In this document: positions 1-10,234 of the stretch, piece by piece
Position numbering within the stretch: the stretch's first letter is position 1
Layout: the number at the start of each line of letters is the position of its first letter
Assembly (NCBI GenBank): GCA_020809705.1
Contig: CP085825.1
Coordinates: 6,510,001 to 6,574,000, forward strand
Origin: Calonectria ilicicola
Lineage: Eukaryota > Ascomycota > Sordariomycetes > Hypocreales > Nectriaceae
Length of the DNA: 64,000 nt
Reading direction: 5' to 3'
The notes under the pieces: generated by a model
What the model was told of the DNA's origin: nothing
Seen by the model: only the letters and a program-made list of their open reading frames with translations
The model's database searches: none
Position numbers and translations under genes: made by a program

Positions 1-1
1 A

Positions 2-268
2 CGAGGCAGCGATGCGGGCGCCTCGGCTGGATGGCGGCTGTGGAACACGGCCAGGAGATGGTCGGCGACTCGAGGCAATGGAGGCGTGGCCCGCACGAGC
101 AGCCAGGAGTCGCTGAGAGGGCCGGCGATTCACATGGACACGGTGACGACGGTGGTGGTGGAAACGAATGAGGCGGCGGAGCGCGACCTTCGATGCCCGA
201 GCACGGCCGTGGGGTCGAGCATTTCAGAGCACAGCGTGGATAAAGGGCTATGGAAAAAACATGACTAG
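2..268 (+). CDS. 3' end of an unidentified gene (partial)
   Basis: The second forward frame is open from the window edge to a TAG at 266-268, giving at least 88 residues of balanced composition that end in GLWKKHD. No start lies inside the window, so this is read as the C-terminal part of a gene that begins further left. No domain is recognisable; the tail is Ser/Thr-rich with a short run of Thr and Val. The other two forward frames are also open for part of this GC-rich stretch, so the choice of frame rests mainly on composition and on where the reading ends. It could also be non-coding. Confidence 0.4.
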   Translation, partial: RGSDAGASAGWRLWNTARRWSATRGNGGVARTSSQESLRGPAIHMDTVTTVVVETNEAAERDLRCPSTAVGSSISEHSVDKGLWKKHD

Positions 269-924
269 AATGCTATAGAGCGTACATACACATATACCCG
301 ATAATAATGAATGATGATGAGTTAGTTGTATATGAGACGGTATGAAGACACACATAGCTTGATTCCCGATTATTTCAGTGAGTGTTATGATGGTGAGCGT
401 TATCAGACGATGTGAGCAGGGATCTGATCTGTGTGTGTGGTGGGTTGGCTCTGCCGCCGCCTCGACAACTGCCGGGTCCAGTATTGTCCAGCACTGACTG
501 ACCTGACTTGGCTGCAGATGCGTCCTTGACCCTTGTCTATTGTTGTTCTTTGATGAATCTGGCCACTTTTGACGCTATCAGTCTAAAATCCCACCACGCA
601 GATGGGTGCATCGCCGCAACGCCTCAACCGTCTTGCCCATTGTCATTAGGAATCCATCAAGAGATCTGGTCCAATCGACATCCCGGGGCGAACCCCGCAC
701 TTCTGCCTGATAACCTGGCCGCGTTTGACAATTGCTTCATCTGTTGCACATTGGTTGAACATCTCTACTCTGCGATTTGACATATTCCGAAAAGATTATA
801 AGTGAGAGGCGCTGCTTTTCCTTTTTATCCCTTCTAGTGGCGACATCGCGGTCAATCACCAACACGCCGGCTGTTCTGTCTCCACCACTACATTCCATCA
901 TCACGCCCACGCCACCCGCCTCGC
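269..924. other. Intergenic stretch
   Basis: No convincing gene. It should hold the 3' flank of the partial gene and the promoter of the F-box-like gene. The 90-codon forward frame at 508-780 has no recognisable domain or splice signals. Confidence 0.6.
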
Positions 925-1785
925 ATGCGCCAGACCATGGACCCGACCACTAGCCATGGCCAGCCAAATCCAACCGCACTTGCGGAAGAGACACCGACCT
1001 TGTATCGTCTTCCCGAAGAATTGCTCATAAAGATTCTCGACTTTGCCGTGCACCAAGATGCGCCGTTTGACTTGGAAGAGTGCATCGACATTGCACGCAA
1101 CCCATCACTCTTGAAAGCCGTCGACCCAGGGACAGACACCTTCATTAACCATGAAGGCCTCAAGGTGGAGACTGCTGCAAAGAAGTATCCGATTTGGCAC
1201 GACGTCCATAAACAGGATTGGCTCATTCTAAACAAGACCTGCCGATGCTTTCGTCGCATGGGTCGCGAACTCTTTTTCAGTAACAGGACTTGTGTTGTGT
1301 CCCAATTTCTCCTCGTCAAGCTCAAACATCCTGATGGTCGGGAATTTGGCCCATCTGATGACAGGCCTTTATATCACCCCCTGCTCCTCAACCACGTCCG
1401 AGAAATTATTCACCTAAACGTCAACGTCGTTTCCGCCTCCAAGTTCCTCAAGCTCCCGTCCTTCTTGAAGTCGTTTCCCACTCTAAAAACATGCACATTG
1501 CTGCTGGATCACCGCGCCGACGATGATCACATTGAAAATATAAAACACGCCACAGTTATTCAGGAAGACGAGTCGGGAACTCCCCCTCGCATGGTGACTT
1601 CGGAATTGGCAAAATTGTTGGTCGACATTGGCATGGATGAAAAAATAAAGTTGCAAGCCTCGTTATTCGTGAAAAGATCGACGGAGAGCTGGCAAGAGAA
1701 CATGCTGAGGGCCAATGTATTCCCCATGCTCAAGCAGAGAAAGGTCATGATGTCTTACAATGCAAGTAAAGTAGCTAAGAGTTAG
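925..1785 (+). CDS. F-box-like protein
   Basis: A single-exon frame of 286 residues. Residues about 27-42 (YRLPEELLIKILDFAV) match the start of the F-box / 2EXR-like fold common in filamentous fungi, where LPxELxxxIxxF begins the Skp1-binding helices. A Cys/Arg patch (TCRCFRRMGRELFF) follows at about 108-121, as is often seen after the F-box in this lineage-expanded group. The rest has no recognisable LRR or WD repeats. Family knowledge suggests an SCF ubiquitin-ligase substrate adaptor, but these fungal paralogs are mostly uncharacterised. A second ATG four codons downstream (MDPTTS) could be the true start. The protein is shorter than many family members (300-500 aa), but nothing shows truncation. 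Confidence 0.65.
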   Translation: MRQTMDPTTSHGQPNPTALAEETPTLYRLPEELLIKILDFAVHQDAPFDLEECIDIARNPSLLKAVDPGTDTFINHEGLKVETAAKKYPIWHDVHKQDWLILNKTCRCFRRMGRELFFSNRTCVVSQFLLVKLKHPDGREFGPSDDRPLYHPLLLNHVREIIHLNVNVVSASKFLKLPSFLKSFPTLKTCTLLLDHRADDDHIENIKHATVIQEDESGTPPRMVTSELAKLLVDIGMDEKIKLQASLFVKRSTESWQENMLRANVFPMLKQRKVMMSYNASKVAKS

Positions 1786-2696
1786 CTGCAGTTGGCGGGG
1801 CTATTTATTTTTAGATTTTGCTTCTTGTTTAGCATATATTATTTTCTTGTATTAATATCTACACAGTTAAGCCTCAATTTAAATGCAGTACCAACACCCA
1901 GGCACCAGGGAATTGTTTGACCCATCTTCCATCTCCCAGGTAACTTAATAATTTCTCGTGAATTCAGTGAATGAGGGCACCAATGTAAAGCTCGATGCTC
2001 GATGTGCACGTACCAAACAAGTTGTTGTGTTTCCAACCATTGTCTATGAGCTCATGACCTTGCACAAAAAGCCACTTGCAACATTTATCTCTCAACGTAA
2101 ACTAAAGCGAGTCAGATGTAGAATTGAAGCAATACTGAAAAGAAGAAATCCTACACCGGACTACTGTTGCTTCCACCTTGTTTATCCCCTGTCCGTGATC
2201 CCTGAGCTCACCGATGGACTCAAGTCCGCACTCGGCGCGCATCCCAGTTCCCAACACGTAACATCTCTGCATCCACATTCTCACCGCATTAAATCGAAAC
2301 CGTAAAACCTGCAATCCCGTGATGCCCAGAACCGGTTTCGTGAGCATCAGACAGGGTCTGCTCGGAAAGAATCGCGCGCTAGGTGCGCACGCTTGCCACC
2401 GGAGAGAAGTCCGATGGGGCTCCGGTAAGGGGTCGCTCGGTCAGGGCTACCCCAAATCGGCGGCGATGCTCGATGTAATGCGCTTGGAGAAATAATTGTG
2501 GAGAATAACTTGCATGGGATAGCTGAAGTTCACTTACACGAGGCGCCGATGCCGGTTGATGGGGAGGCAACATGATGAAATATTCCAAGTAAACGCTTTC
2601 AATATAAACAGAGCTTCTTCCCTCTTCGGGATTCAATATTCATTCTCAAGGTATCAACTACTTCAATTAGATTCAGTATATTAAAACACTTCCATC
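1786..2696. other. Intergenic stretch
   Basis: AT-rich 3' flank followed by the promoter of the FMN dehydrogenase. The frames of 65-115 codons here overlap each other on both strands and show no domain or splice signals, so I call no gene. Confidence 0.6.
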
Positions 2697-4162
2697 ATGA
2701 GTGACCTTTCAGCAATGGAGTCCCAGACTCCCAACATCCCACCACCCAGAGGTAGTCTCTAACCCCAACAACACACTTTACTAATAATCACTAACGTGTC
2801 CATTATTACAGAAGTAGAGTTGCCAGAAGATGTCCCAGCTCTTGAAGAGATCCTTTCTGCCAACGACTTTGCCCTTGCGGCCCAAAAGGCTTTGAGCCCC
2901 AAGGCTTGGGCGTTTTACTCGTCCGCCGCAACAGACCTCGTCACGTACAACCGCAACAAGGAGATTATGAGGAGAATAATGCTCCGACCCAGAATCCTGC
3001 GAAATGTTACTGGTGTCAACATTGAGCGTGAGATTCTGGGCTTGAAGAGCAAGGCTCCCTTCTTCATGTGCCCTGCTGCTATGGCGACTCTGGCACATCC
3101 CGATGGAGAGCTTGGCTGGAGTCGAGGCGCAGCCAATGAAGGCATTTTCGAAATTGTAAGTTATAACCTGAATTTCAAATTATAAAAAATAACCAGCGGC
3201 TAACATGTTAAAACAGATCTCTAGTAACGCCTCCTACGCCCTCCCCACCATCATTGGCGCTGCCCCTCCCGACTACCCCTTCTTCCTCCAGCTATACGTC
3301 AACTCAAACAGACCAAAGACTGTTGAGCTGCTACGCAAGGCGCGCTCATTAGGTATCAAGGCCATCTTTGTCACAGTCGACGCTCCGGTTCCCGGCAAGC
3401 GTGAGGCCGATGAACGCATCCCCCAGGCCACCACTGTCCGCTCTGAGATGAGCGGTGGTGAGAGCACCAAGGACAACAAAGGCAACGGCCTGGGGCGCTT
3501 GATGGGTCAATACATTGACAAGGCTCTTGAGTGGGAGGATCTCGAGTGGATCCGCAAGGAGAGCTCAGTACCGATTGTGTTGAAGGGCGTACAAACTGTT
3601 GAAGATGTGCGCTTGGCTGTGGATCATGGAGTTGATGGCGTTGTATTGAGCAACCACGGTGGTAGATCACTGGATGGGTAAGTTCAAGGTCTCAGAAAGA
3701 TTTCGAGCATTTTGTTTGCTAATAACTTGCCTCCACAGCTCTCCTGCGTCAATGTTGATCCTCCTCGAGGTGCGGAAGCAGTTTCCCGAGGCCTTCCAAC
3801 ACCTCCAGGTCTTTATCGACGGCGGCTTCGAGCGTGGCTCCGATATTCTCAAGGCAATTGCCTTAGGTGCCACAGCTGTAGGGATTGCACGACCATTCCT
3901 CTACTCGCTCGTGTATGGCCAAAAGGGCGTTGAGCACCTCTCACAAAGTAAGCCCCCAAATGCATCCACAACCCGATGACCCCACTGACAAATCTGGCCA
4001 GTCTTGAAGGATGAGCTCGAAACCTCCATGAGACTAGCAGGTATCACAAGCCTGGACCAGGCGTCTGCAAGCATGGTCAACACGCTGGATGTGGATTACA
4101 TGGTGCCATCAGGAGATGATGGATCGTCTTCCGCACCAAAATTGCGAACTTCGAAGCTGTAA
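2697..4162 (+). CDS. FMN-dependent L-2-hydroxyacid (lactate-type) dehydrogenase/oxidase without heme domain
   Basis: Five exons: 2697-2751, 2812-3155, 3217-3677, 3739-3947 and 4002-4162, all with GT..AG borders and matching phase, giving about 409 residues. The family hallmarks are present: Tyr in AFYSSAA, QLYVN (active-site Tyr), VTVDAPVPGKRE (catalytic Asp), VLKGV (flavin Lys), LSNHGGRSLDG (catalytic His and Arg) and the IDGGFERGSDILKA phosphate-binding loop. These define the glycolate oxidase / flavocytochrome b2 / mandelate dehydrogenase family, which oxidises an L-2-hydroxyacid to a 2-oxoacid. The cytochrome b5 domain that precedes the flavin domain in yeast lactate dehydrogenase is missing; only about 20 residues precede the flavin fold. 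There is no clear mitochondrial presequence, so a soluble or peroxisomal enzyme is possible, but the C-terminus SKL directly before the stop is a canonical PTS1. The exact substrate is not readable. Confidence 0.92.
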
Positions 4163-4980
4163 ATGAATTATGATGGAGGAATAACAACTCGATGAAACGA
4201 CTAATCTAGAAACCCTTTTATAGATAACCCCGATGCACATGCATCTTAATGAATGAAATACCTGTCATACATCATACAACTCATCGACCATTCGTTGCAT
4301 GTCTTGAACAATACCTCGCCGAGCACAATTCTTCGAGGAGGTGGGTAATGCAACCGATTTCGATAAACGCTGTGAAAAAGAGGCCGAATTTCACTTAGCC
4401 TATATAGCAGATATCACTATGTAAGTTGCTTGGCCAACAATGAGTCGGTCTCAAGGTATGACGGAGTTTAAGACAATGGGGTCTTTTGGCAAGCTTATTC
4501 AATTTAAATGGATGACTTGAATGCTCTAAAAATATCACCATCAAATTCCGGATCAGGACTAGAAGTATGGCCTCAAATCTCATACCCAAACTACCAACGA
4601 CTCAACTACCAATGACAATGCACCAAGTGTCGTAGGTCTCTGACAGCGGGGCACAACTTAAGACAAGACTATCAACCGACCTTGGAATAGTGACAACTAA
4701 GGTAAATGCCGTGCCGCGTTGATCCTCGGCCCGGTCAGTGTACATCAACCGTGCCGATCTGAGACAGTATGAGGTCGGTGTCGGTCTATTGCTTGCACGC
4801 TGGATAATTGCCACACTTATGCCCCATAGTTGTCTTTCATGAACCAGAACACTGGTTCCTTAAATTGGAGCACCCAACTGCAACCGAAGTGGCATCTATC
4901 TTTTTTATTTCCTTCTCTCTACTTCTTACATTATTTCCATATACAACTATTACCACCCCGGCTCGTTTCAGCAAATAAAT
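4163..4980. other. Intergenic stretch
   Basis: Terminator side of the FMN enzyme and promoter side of the ligase gene. A pyrimidine-rich tract just before 4981 fits a fungal leader. I see no gene. Confidence 0.6.
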
Positions 4981-6555
4981 ATGGCCACGACGCTCACATT
5001 ATACCAAGTACGATCTCCCAAAGCCAGCCCTGGGATTGGCGAAGCTTATTCGTTCTGCAGGATGTCGTGTCGCACCTGCGATCTCGTAGGCCGCCGCAAC
5101 TGGCAAAGAGAACTCTCCGGCTTGAGTCCAACCGTGAGAAGATGCGACATTGGCTTTCCATGCTAGGATACAAGGTTCGGATGACTCGCACCAAAAGATT
5201 GACTTTCCTGACCGAGAAAGAACACCGACAAGCTCAACGTGATCCACCTTACCGGGACCAAGGGCAAGGGCAGCACTGCTGCTTTCACCGAGTCGCTCAT
5301 CCGCGCGCGATTTCGGCGTCTTGGTCGACCGATCAAGACTGGGTTGTACACATCGCCGCACCTCGTGACTGAGCGCGAGCGCATCCGGGTAAACTTCCAA
5401 CCAGCCCCGGAAAACGCTTACGTCGAGGCTTTTCACGAGATCCGAGATGCATTGATGGCGCAAAATGTTAGTGAAGACGAGTTGCCCGCCTATCTGCAGT
5501 TTCACGCCTTGATGTCATACCACATTTTCATGAAGGAAAAAGTAGACGTAGCGATTTACGAAGTTCACTCTGGAGGGGAAAAAGACGCCACGAATATTTT
5601 TGACCACCCGGTGGCGTGCGGGTTCACCATGATGGGCCTGGATCACACAAACATTCTCGGCAACAGCATCGAGAGCATTACCAAGCAAAAGAGCGGAATC
5701 ATGAAGCGAGGGAGCCCGGCTTTCTCTACTCTTCAAAATGAATCCGTGGCAGAGCAGGTTCTCAGGAGCGCTGCGGCAGAGCTAGAGTGCCCCCTTGAGA
5801 TTGTTGAAACGAACGAGCAACTGCCTCAAATTCCCAACACGCGCTACGAAGCACAAAGACAAAACGCATCGCTGGCAATCAAGCTCGCCAACGCCTACTT
5901 GGGCCGTTTCTCTGAGTGTCTAACTGCAGAAGATATCGAGGCTGGGCTAAACCAGTGTTCCTGGCCAGGGCGATTCCAAACAATCCAGCGAGGGAGTGCT
6001 CAGTGGTTCCTCGATACCGCACACAATTCTATGAGTATTCCTATTGCCATGTCTTGGTTCAATTCCGAAACTCGGCAGTCCAATATCAGCTTACCTCTTG
6101 GTGTCGGTGCTCAGAAAGTCCTCATTTTCGGTCACGACTCGGTGCGAGACCCGTATGAGCTCATGACTATTATTTCTCAGTTCTGCATCCAACACGGCCT
6201 TGACTTTGATCTAGTTATTTTCTCATCTTATGAATATAATGGTATGCAATGGCCTTTTCTCTAAAAAAAAAAAAAGAATTATCATTGACCATGCACAGGA
6301 ACCAAAATACACGTTTCTCCGACAATCGAAAAAAACATGGAATTTTGGAAGTCCATTCAGCCCTCTATTCGCCTTGCACGAACTTCTTCGCCTAGGGAAG
6401 CAATCACACTAATAGAAAACTTGTGTCTTTCGAATCCGTGCCAAACTCTTGTCACAGGGTCAGTGGATCTTGTTGGTGGAACCTTGAACTTACTGCAGAG
6501 TGAGCATGCGCAAGGTGAAGTGGGCTGTGAGGTAATGGCAAGGCTTCCCAACTAG
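4981..6555 (+). CDS. Folylpolyglutamate synthase-like (FolC/Mur-ligase family) amide ligase
   Basis: Four exons: 4981-5007, 5061-5174, 5221-6241 and 6299-6555, giving 472 residues. Introns 1-3 (53, 46 and 57 nt) have GT..AG ends and keep phase; exon 1 encodes only nine residues (MATTLTLYQ). Signatures in order: P-loop TGTKGKGST (about 58-66), TSPHLVTERERIRVN, SGGEKDATNIF, LDHTNILGNSIESI plus KSGIMKRG, WPGRFQ, LDTAHN, and the C-terminal VTGSVDLVGGTL. Family enzymes add gamma-glutamyl residues to folate using ATP, in cytosol and mitochondria. Two signatures deviate from what I recall of canonical FPGS: EVHSGG where EVGxGG is expected, and LDTAHN where LDGAHT is usual. This may be a specialised paralog rather than the housekeeping enzyme. 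No mitochondrial leader is seen. The short poly-A run at 6263-6275 lies inside intron 3. Confidence 0.87.
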
Positions 6556-7821
6556 AAACAAGAGATGTCTAATCAACTCGCTGAGAACCTGCTGAGCGTT
6601 TAATATCGAATGGGGACGAAGCCATGTATGGCTAAGAATTAAAAGTGAATAAATTATTATTTATAGATAGAGACTAAACCATTTTGGCACATGAGTTACA
6701 GCAGTGATTCCTTTGCGCATCATACGGTATTCAATCTTGATATCAATCACCGGCATTTCAATCCCATTCTATATGTTCATTTATTCGATTATCCACAAAG
6801 ATAAGTGTCGTATGGCACGTGGTACTTAGCAGGCTTCATCTACATGCTATTTCCTGTGCAGCCCAAGTGCCAGTGCAGCAAGGCCTGTCGTGTAAGACGG
6901 GTGCCGAGATCGGTTCTACCGAAAACACCCAAGCTAATGACATCAACCTGACCTGGATCCTTCTCCAAATCGACAAGATGCATGACAGGGAAGGTTTTTT
7001 TCTCTTGTATCCACCTCGAGCGGTCTCGCCATCCACTCCAGCTTGGCAGCTTCTGCTCGGGCGACCCAAGACGAGCTGTTCCCCCGCATACCCATGCCTG
7101 CGGGGAGCGCAGCGCCGGCGAGAAGTCCGAATGTCCAGCATGCAAGCACTTTGTCCAGGAGAGATGGCGGGTTCTACATTTTAGGGAGGCAAGCCTTGAT
7201 GCATGGGCTCCATAGTTCCTGGGGGGAGGAGAGGGTCCCGGCCGGGGGTGGTTGGAGGGTTCTTGAATCGGGAGGCCCGTGTTGAAGATTGGGGAAGATG
7301 CAGCTCCCGCGCCACCGTCCGTGCCTGCGGGGAAGCCTTCTCCATCTTCTCTTCCTACACCCCCGGGAGGCCCTGGACACGGGGTCGGGATAAGATAGAC
7401 GTAATCGATAAGCATCAGTGACATGTCGAAGGAAGGGTACTTGTCCGAAGGCTTTGACCGCCGGTCGTATAACACGCGTCAACAATGCAACCAAACTCAG
7501 GCCATCTGGTGGGCGGAACCGTCCATGGTGGCCTCATTCTCAACAAGAGCCAAGAGCGGGTGCATGGGCGAACGACGGCTTTCCCTCCGCGGGAGAAGTG
7601 TGCAGAGATAAATATCCAGGTAATTCCATTCAAGTTTTTTCACGCCTTTGTACTTCCTATCTGGAATCCAGCACATAATAAGCCCAGCCCAGCCCAGCCC
7701 AATCCAAACCAGCGCCAAAACTTTATCGACACGCATGTATTCCATCTTACATGCATATCTGCCGTATCGGAAAAGAAACTCTAATACCATTGCTTCAAAC
7801 CAATCCATCAAGTCGTCTTCA
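6556..7821. other. Intergenic stretch
   Basis: The 3' flanks of two convergent genes. GC-rich between about 6.9 and 7.6 kb, where several overlapping frames of 60-211 codons occur on both strands. None has a domain or supported splice structure. An (AGCCC)4 repeat sits at 7681-7700. Confidence 0.5.
7681..7700. repeat. (AGCCC)4 short tandem repeat
   Basis: Four perfect copies of AGCCC, probably in the 3' flank of the transcription-factor gene. Confidence 0.9.
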
Positions 7822-10234
7822 TCATGACCGCATTCCATAATCAGCATCTGGGTAGCTTGGAAGGGGTTGTCCTGATCCATCAATGGCAAACATGCCTGGA
7901 TCAAACCTAAATACAGGTGAGAGCCCGAAGCTCATATCATAATCAAAGAAGAGATCGCCGTCCATGTCGGTATAAGGTCGGTCGCCTTGGGCCATTTGGC
8001 CCGTAACGTCTAGAGCCTCAGTGGCCATGCCAGGGCCCATCGGCACTCCATTGGGAGGAGGGGGGACTTGTCCCGCAGCTGTTGCATTTAGCGTCGCCAG
8101 CATCCTCTCTAGACCCCCAACCATGAGGTTTGCCAGGTGCCACTTTCCAGCTGACAGCGAGCGGAATTGTCGCACAAGGCTGGTTGTCAGATCATGTACA
8201 TGTTGTCGCTCAATCAGGTCTCCGCCATATTTGATGGCAACTTTGATGAGGAACATGCACGCAAATGCTGTCATCGAGAGCATATAAGAGGGCATGCCAA
8301 CGATGCCAACCGCAACATCAGGGTCCGTAATAATAAGATCAATAATGGCTGTTGCTGCTCCTACAGCCTTGCCCGCACAGTCGAGGAAATAGTGAGGGAT
8401 AGGATCATCTCCCGACAAACCTCGGAAAATGTGTGAGTAGAGGTGAATCTGAGCAAAGTTGTAGTGTAAAATAGTTCCTTTGCGGGGGAAAGATCCAATT
8501 TGTGGCCATTGTTCTAAATAGTGGTTAGCGTGATTGCTTCCAGAAACACATGCAGCTAGCAACTCACCTGGTAGTTCCTTGAGCCAGCGGTCATACCACT
8601 GGTCTAGTTGTCGTCGGAACTGTAGAATATGATTTAGATAGACTCGAGGAATAGGCTCCCCCTTGTCGGTTCCAAACAGGTCTCGAATATTTCTTAGAAT
8701 GCTGACCAAGGCGACTTGGCCGGTTAATCGTTTATCCTCTTCTGTGGCCACTGGGGACTCTAGAAACTTTTCCCATCCCTGGATTGACGGGTCTTCTTGC
8801 ACAATTGAAGGTCGTCCATATAGAGTAGCTAAATGCTGGTCGCAGATGTAAAGAATGTACCAAAGGCGAGCGCAATCCGCAGCGTCTTGGTTTTGCCCCT
8901 TGATGGCCTGGCTGTAACTGTTGTGGAGGTTGCATTCGGCTGCACGTCGAATTGCATATCCTGAAAGCATCCAGGAGAGGTCGCTCAACCAATACGAAGC
9001 CACGCACATGGCGCGGAGATAGTCTCGATCAATTCGTCGCTCAAACATGGACTTTTCCATAAGCCGGCGAAATTCGGAGCTGCAAACACCGTAAATGCCG
9101 TCAGCTTTTGGGTCGTGTAGAGCGGCGACGGTGAGGGTGGCGGCTGATAGAATGGGGCTCTTGCGGCGCAATTCGTCCAGAGTCATGTAACGGCATCCGA
9201 TGCCATACATGTAGCGATCCAGGCGATCCCGGTAAAGAGTAAACAAGCTTTCGGCATCTGATAAGGATAATTGGCCGCGGGCGATAAAGTCATCAATGGA
9301 TCGGCCTCGTTGAGATTCTGGGTTTTCGGGTGAGCGCAAAGCACTAAGTTTTGTGAGGGTGTAGAGGGAGTGAATCGGAACGTATGGGAGTCCTTCATCC
9401 TCGGGTGTGGCTTTTGGAGAGTTATCGCAAGAGGGGCCTAGAGCATCCGGGTCCTGTTGGGACGAGGGTTGCCGATTTGAGCCGGTTCCATTATCGTCTT
9501 TTGGGGGTGTCCCCTCGGCCTCTCGGGTGTTTGAGCTCTGTAAAGATGGCAGTTCTGGAAGACCGCCAACCTTGTTTATCACCTGTCTTAGGGCAGAGTG
9601 CATCTGCTCAAGATCCTGAATAACAGCTTCCGAAAATCTGGTGAAAATGTGTTAGTGAGGGTCATTTGCGGCGGTGAAATTAGCGGGCCCGTCAATGAGC
9701 GCAGCTGTGAGACGCACTGTGATTTTTCATCGATGATGGTTTGCAAGCTTTTGCTCAAAACGCACCCCAGGTTCCTCTCAGAACATCTCCTGCAAGGCGG
9801 GCCGCTCTCGTCCATCAGACATTTAATCTTAAAAAGAGTTAGCTTTTGTTACGAAATTAGTTCAAATCATCGCCTCTCACCTTGTGCTTGCGACATGCGG
9901 CACACGCCTTGATTTTGCGCGAGATCTGAGGAACTGGCAAGTCATTCGGAAGCAGACTTCCGATGCTCTGTCGGCCAGGAGCCTGGCGGCTCTTGTTTGA
10001 TGACTATTGCCCAAAAAAATGATCAGCATTCATGATTTTGATGTGCATGCTTGAGACACATGAGCTGTGCCGCTATTAAAAAACGGTCAGGACAAGACAT
10101 ACCGCAGCGCCGCCGTTGGACGTGGCTTCAACAGCAGCTGCGCCGCCATTTCCGTTTTCCCTGCCATTTGTCGCTGAGGCACCTCCTCCGCCGCCGCCTC
10201 CGCCGTTAGACTCAGACCAGGATCTCTTAGCCAT
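7822..10234 (-). CDS. Zn(II)2Cys6 fungal-specific transcription factor
   Basis: Five exons on the minus strand: 10234-10103, 10003-9881, 9827-9718, 9637-8568 and 8513-7822, giving 708 residues. The first 44 residues are a Gly/Asn/Ala-rich leader. The zinc cluster is split by intron 2 and reads C78-x2-C81-x6-C88-x8-C97-x2-C100-x6-C107, a textbook binuclear cluster, followed by a linker and a coiled-coil-like stretch (about 118-140). The central part, with WLSDLSWMLSGYAIRRAAEC and CARLWYILYICDQHLATLYG followed by RPSIV, is the fungal-specific transcription factor middle homology region. The protein is expected to be nuclear and to bind CGG half-sites. Intron 4 (8567-8514, 54 nt) has a perfect donor GTGAGT and branch GCTAAC but is a multiple of three with no stop, so a retained form would also be translatable. 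The regulon is unknown; the FMN enzyme and ligase genes lie just beyond its 3' end. Confidence 0.9.

Noticed and set aside
6840..7475. 211-codon minus-strand frame and overlapping 68-codon frame with a signal-like start
   Set aside because: Pro/Gly-rich and overlapped by frames on both strands, with no splice signals or family; chance openness in GC-rich sequence is more likely.
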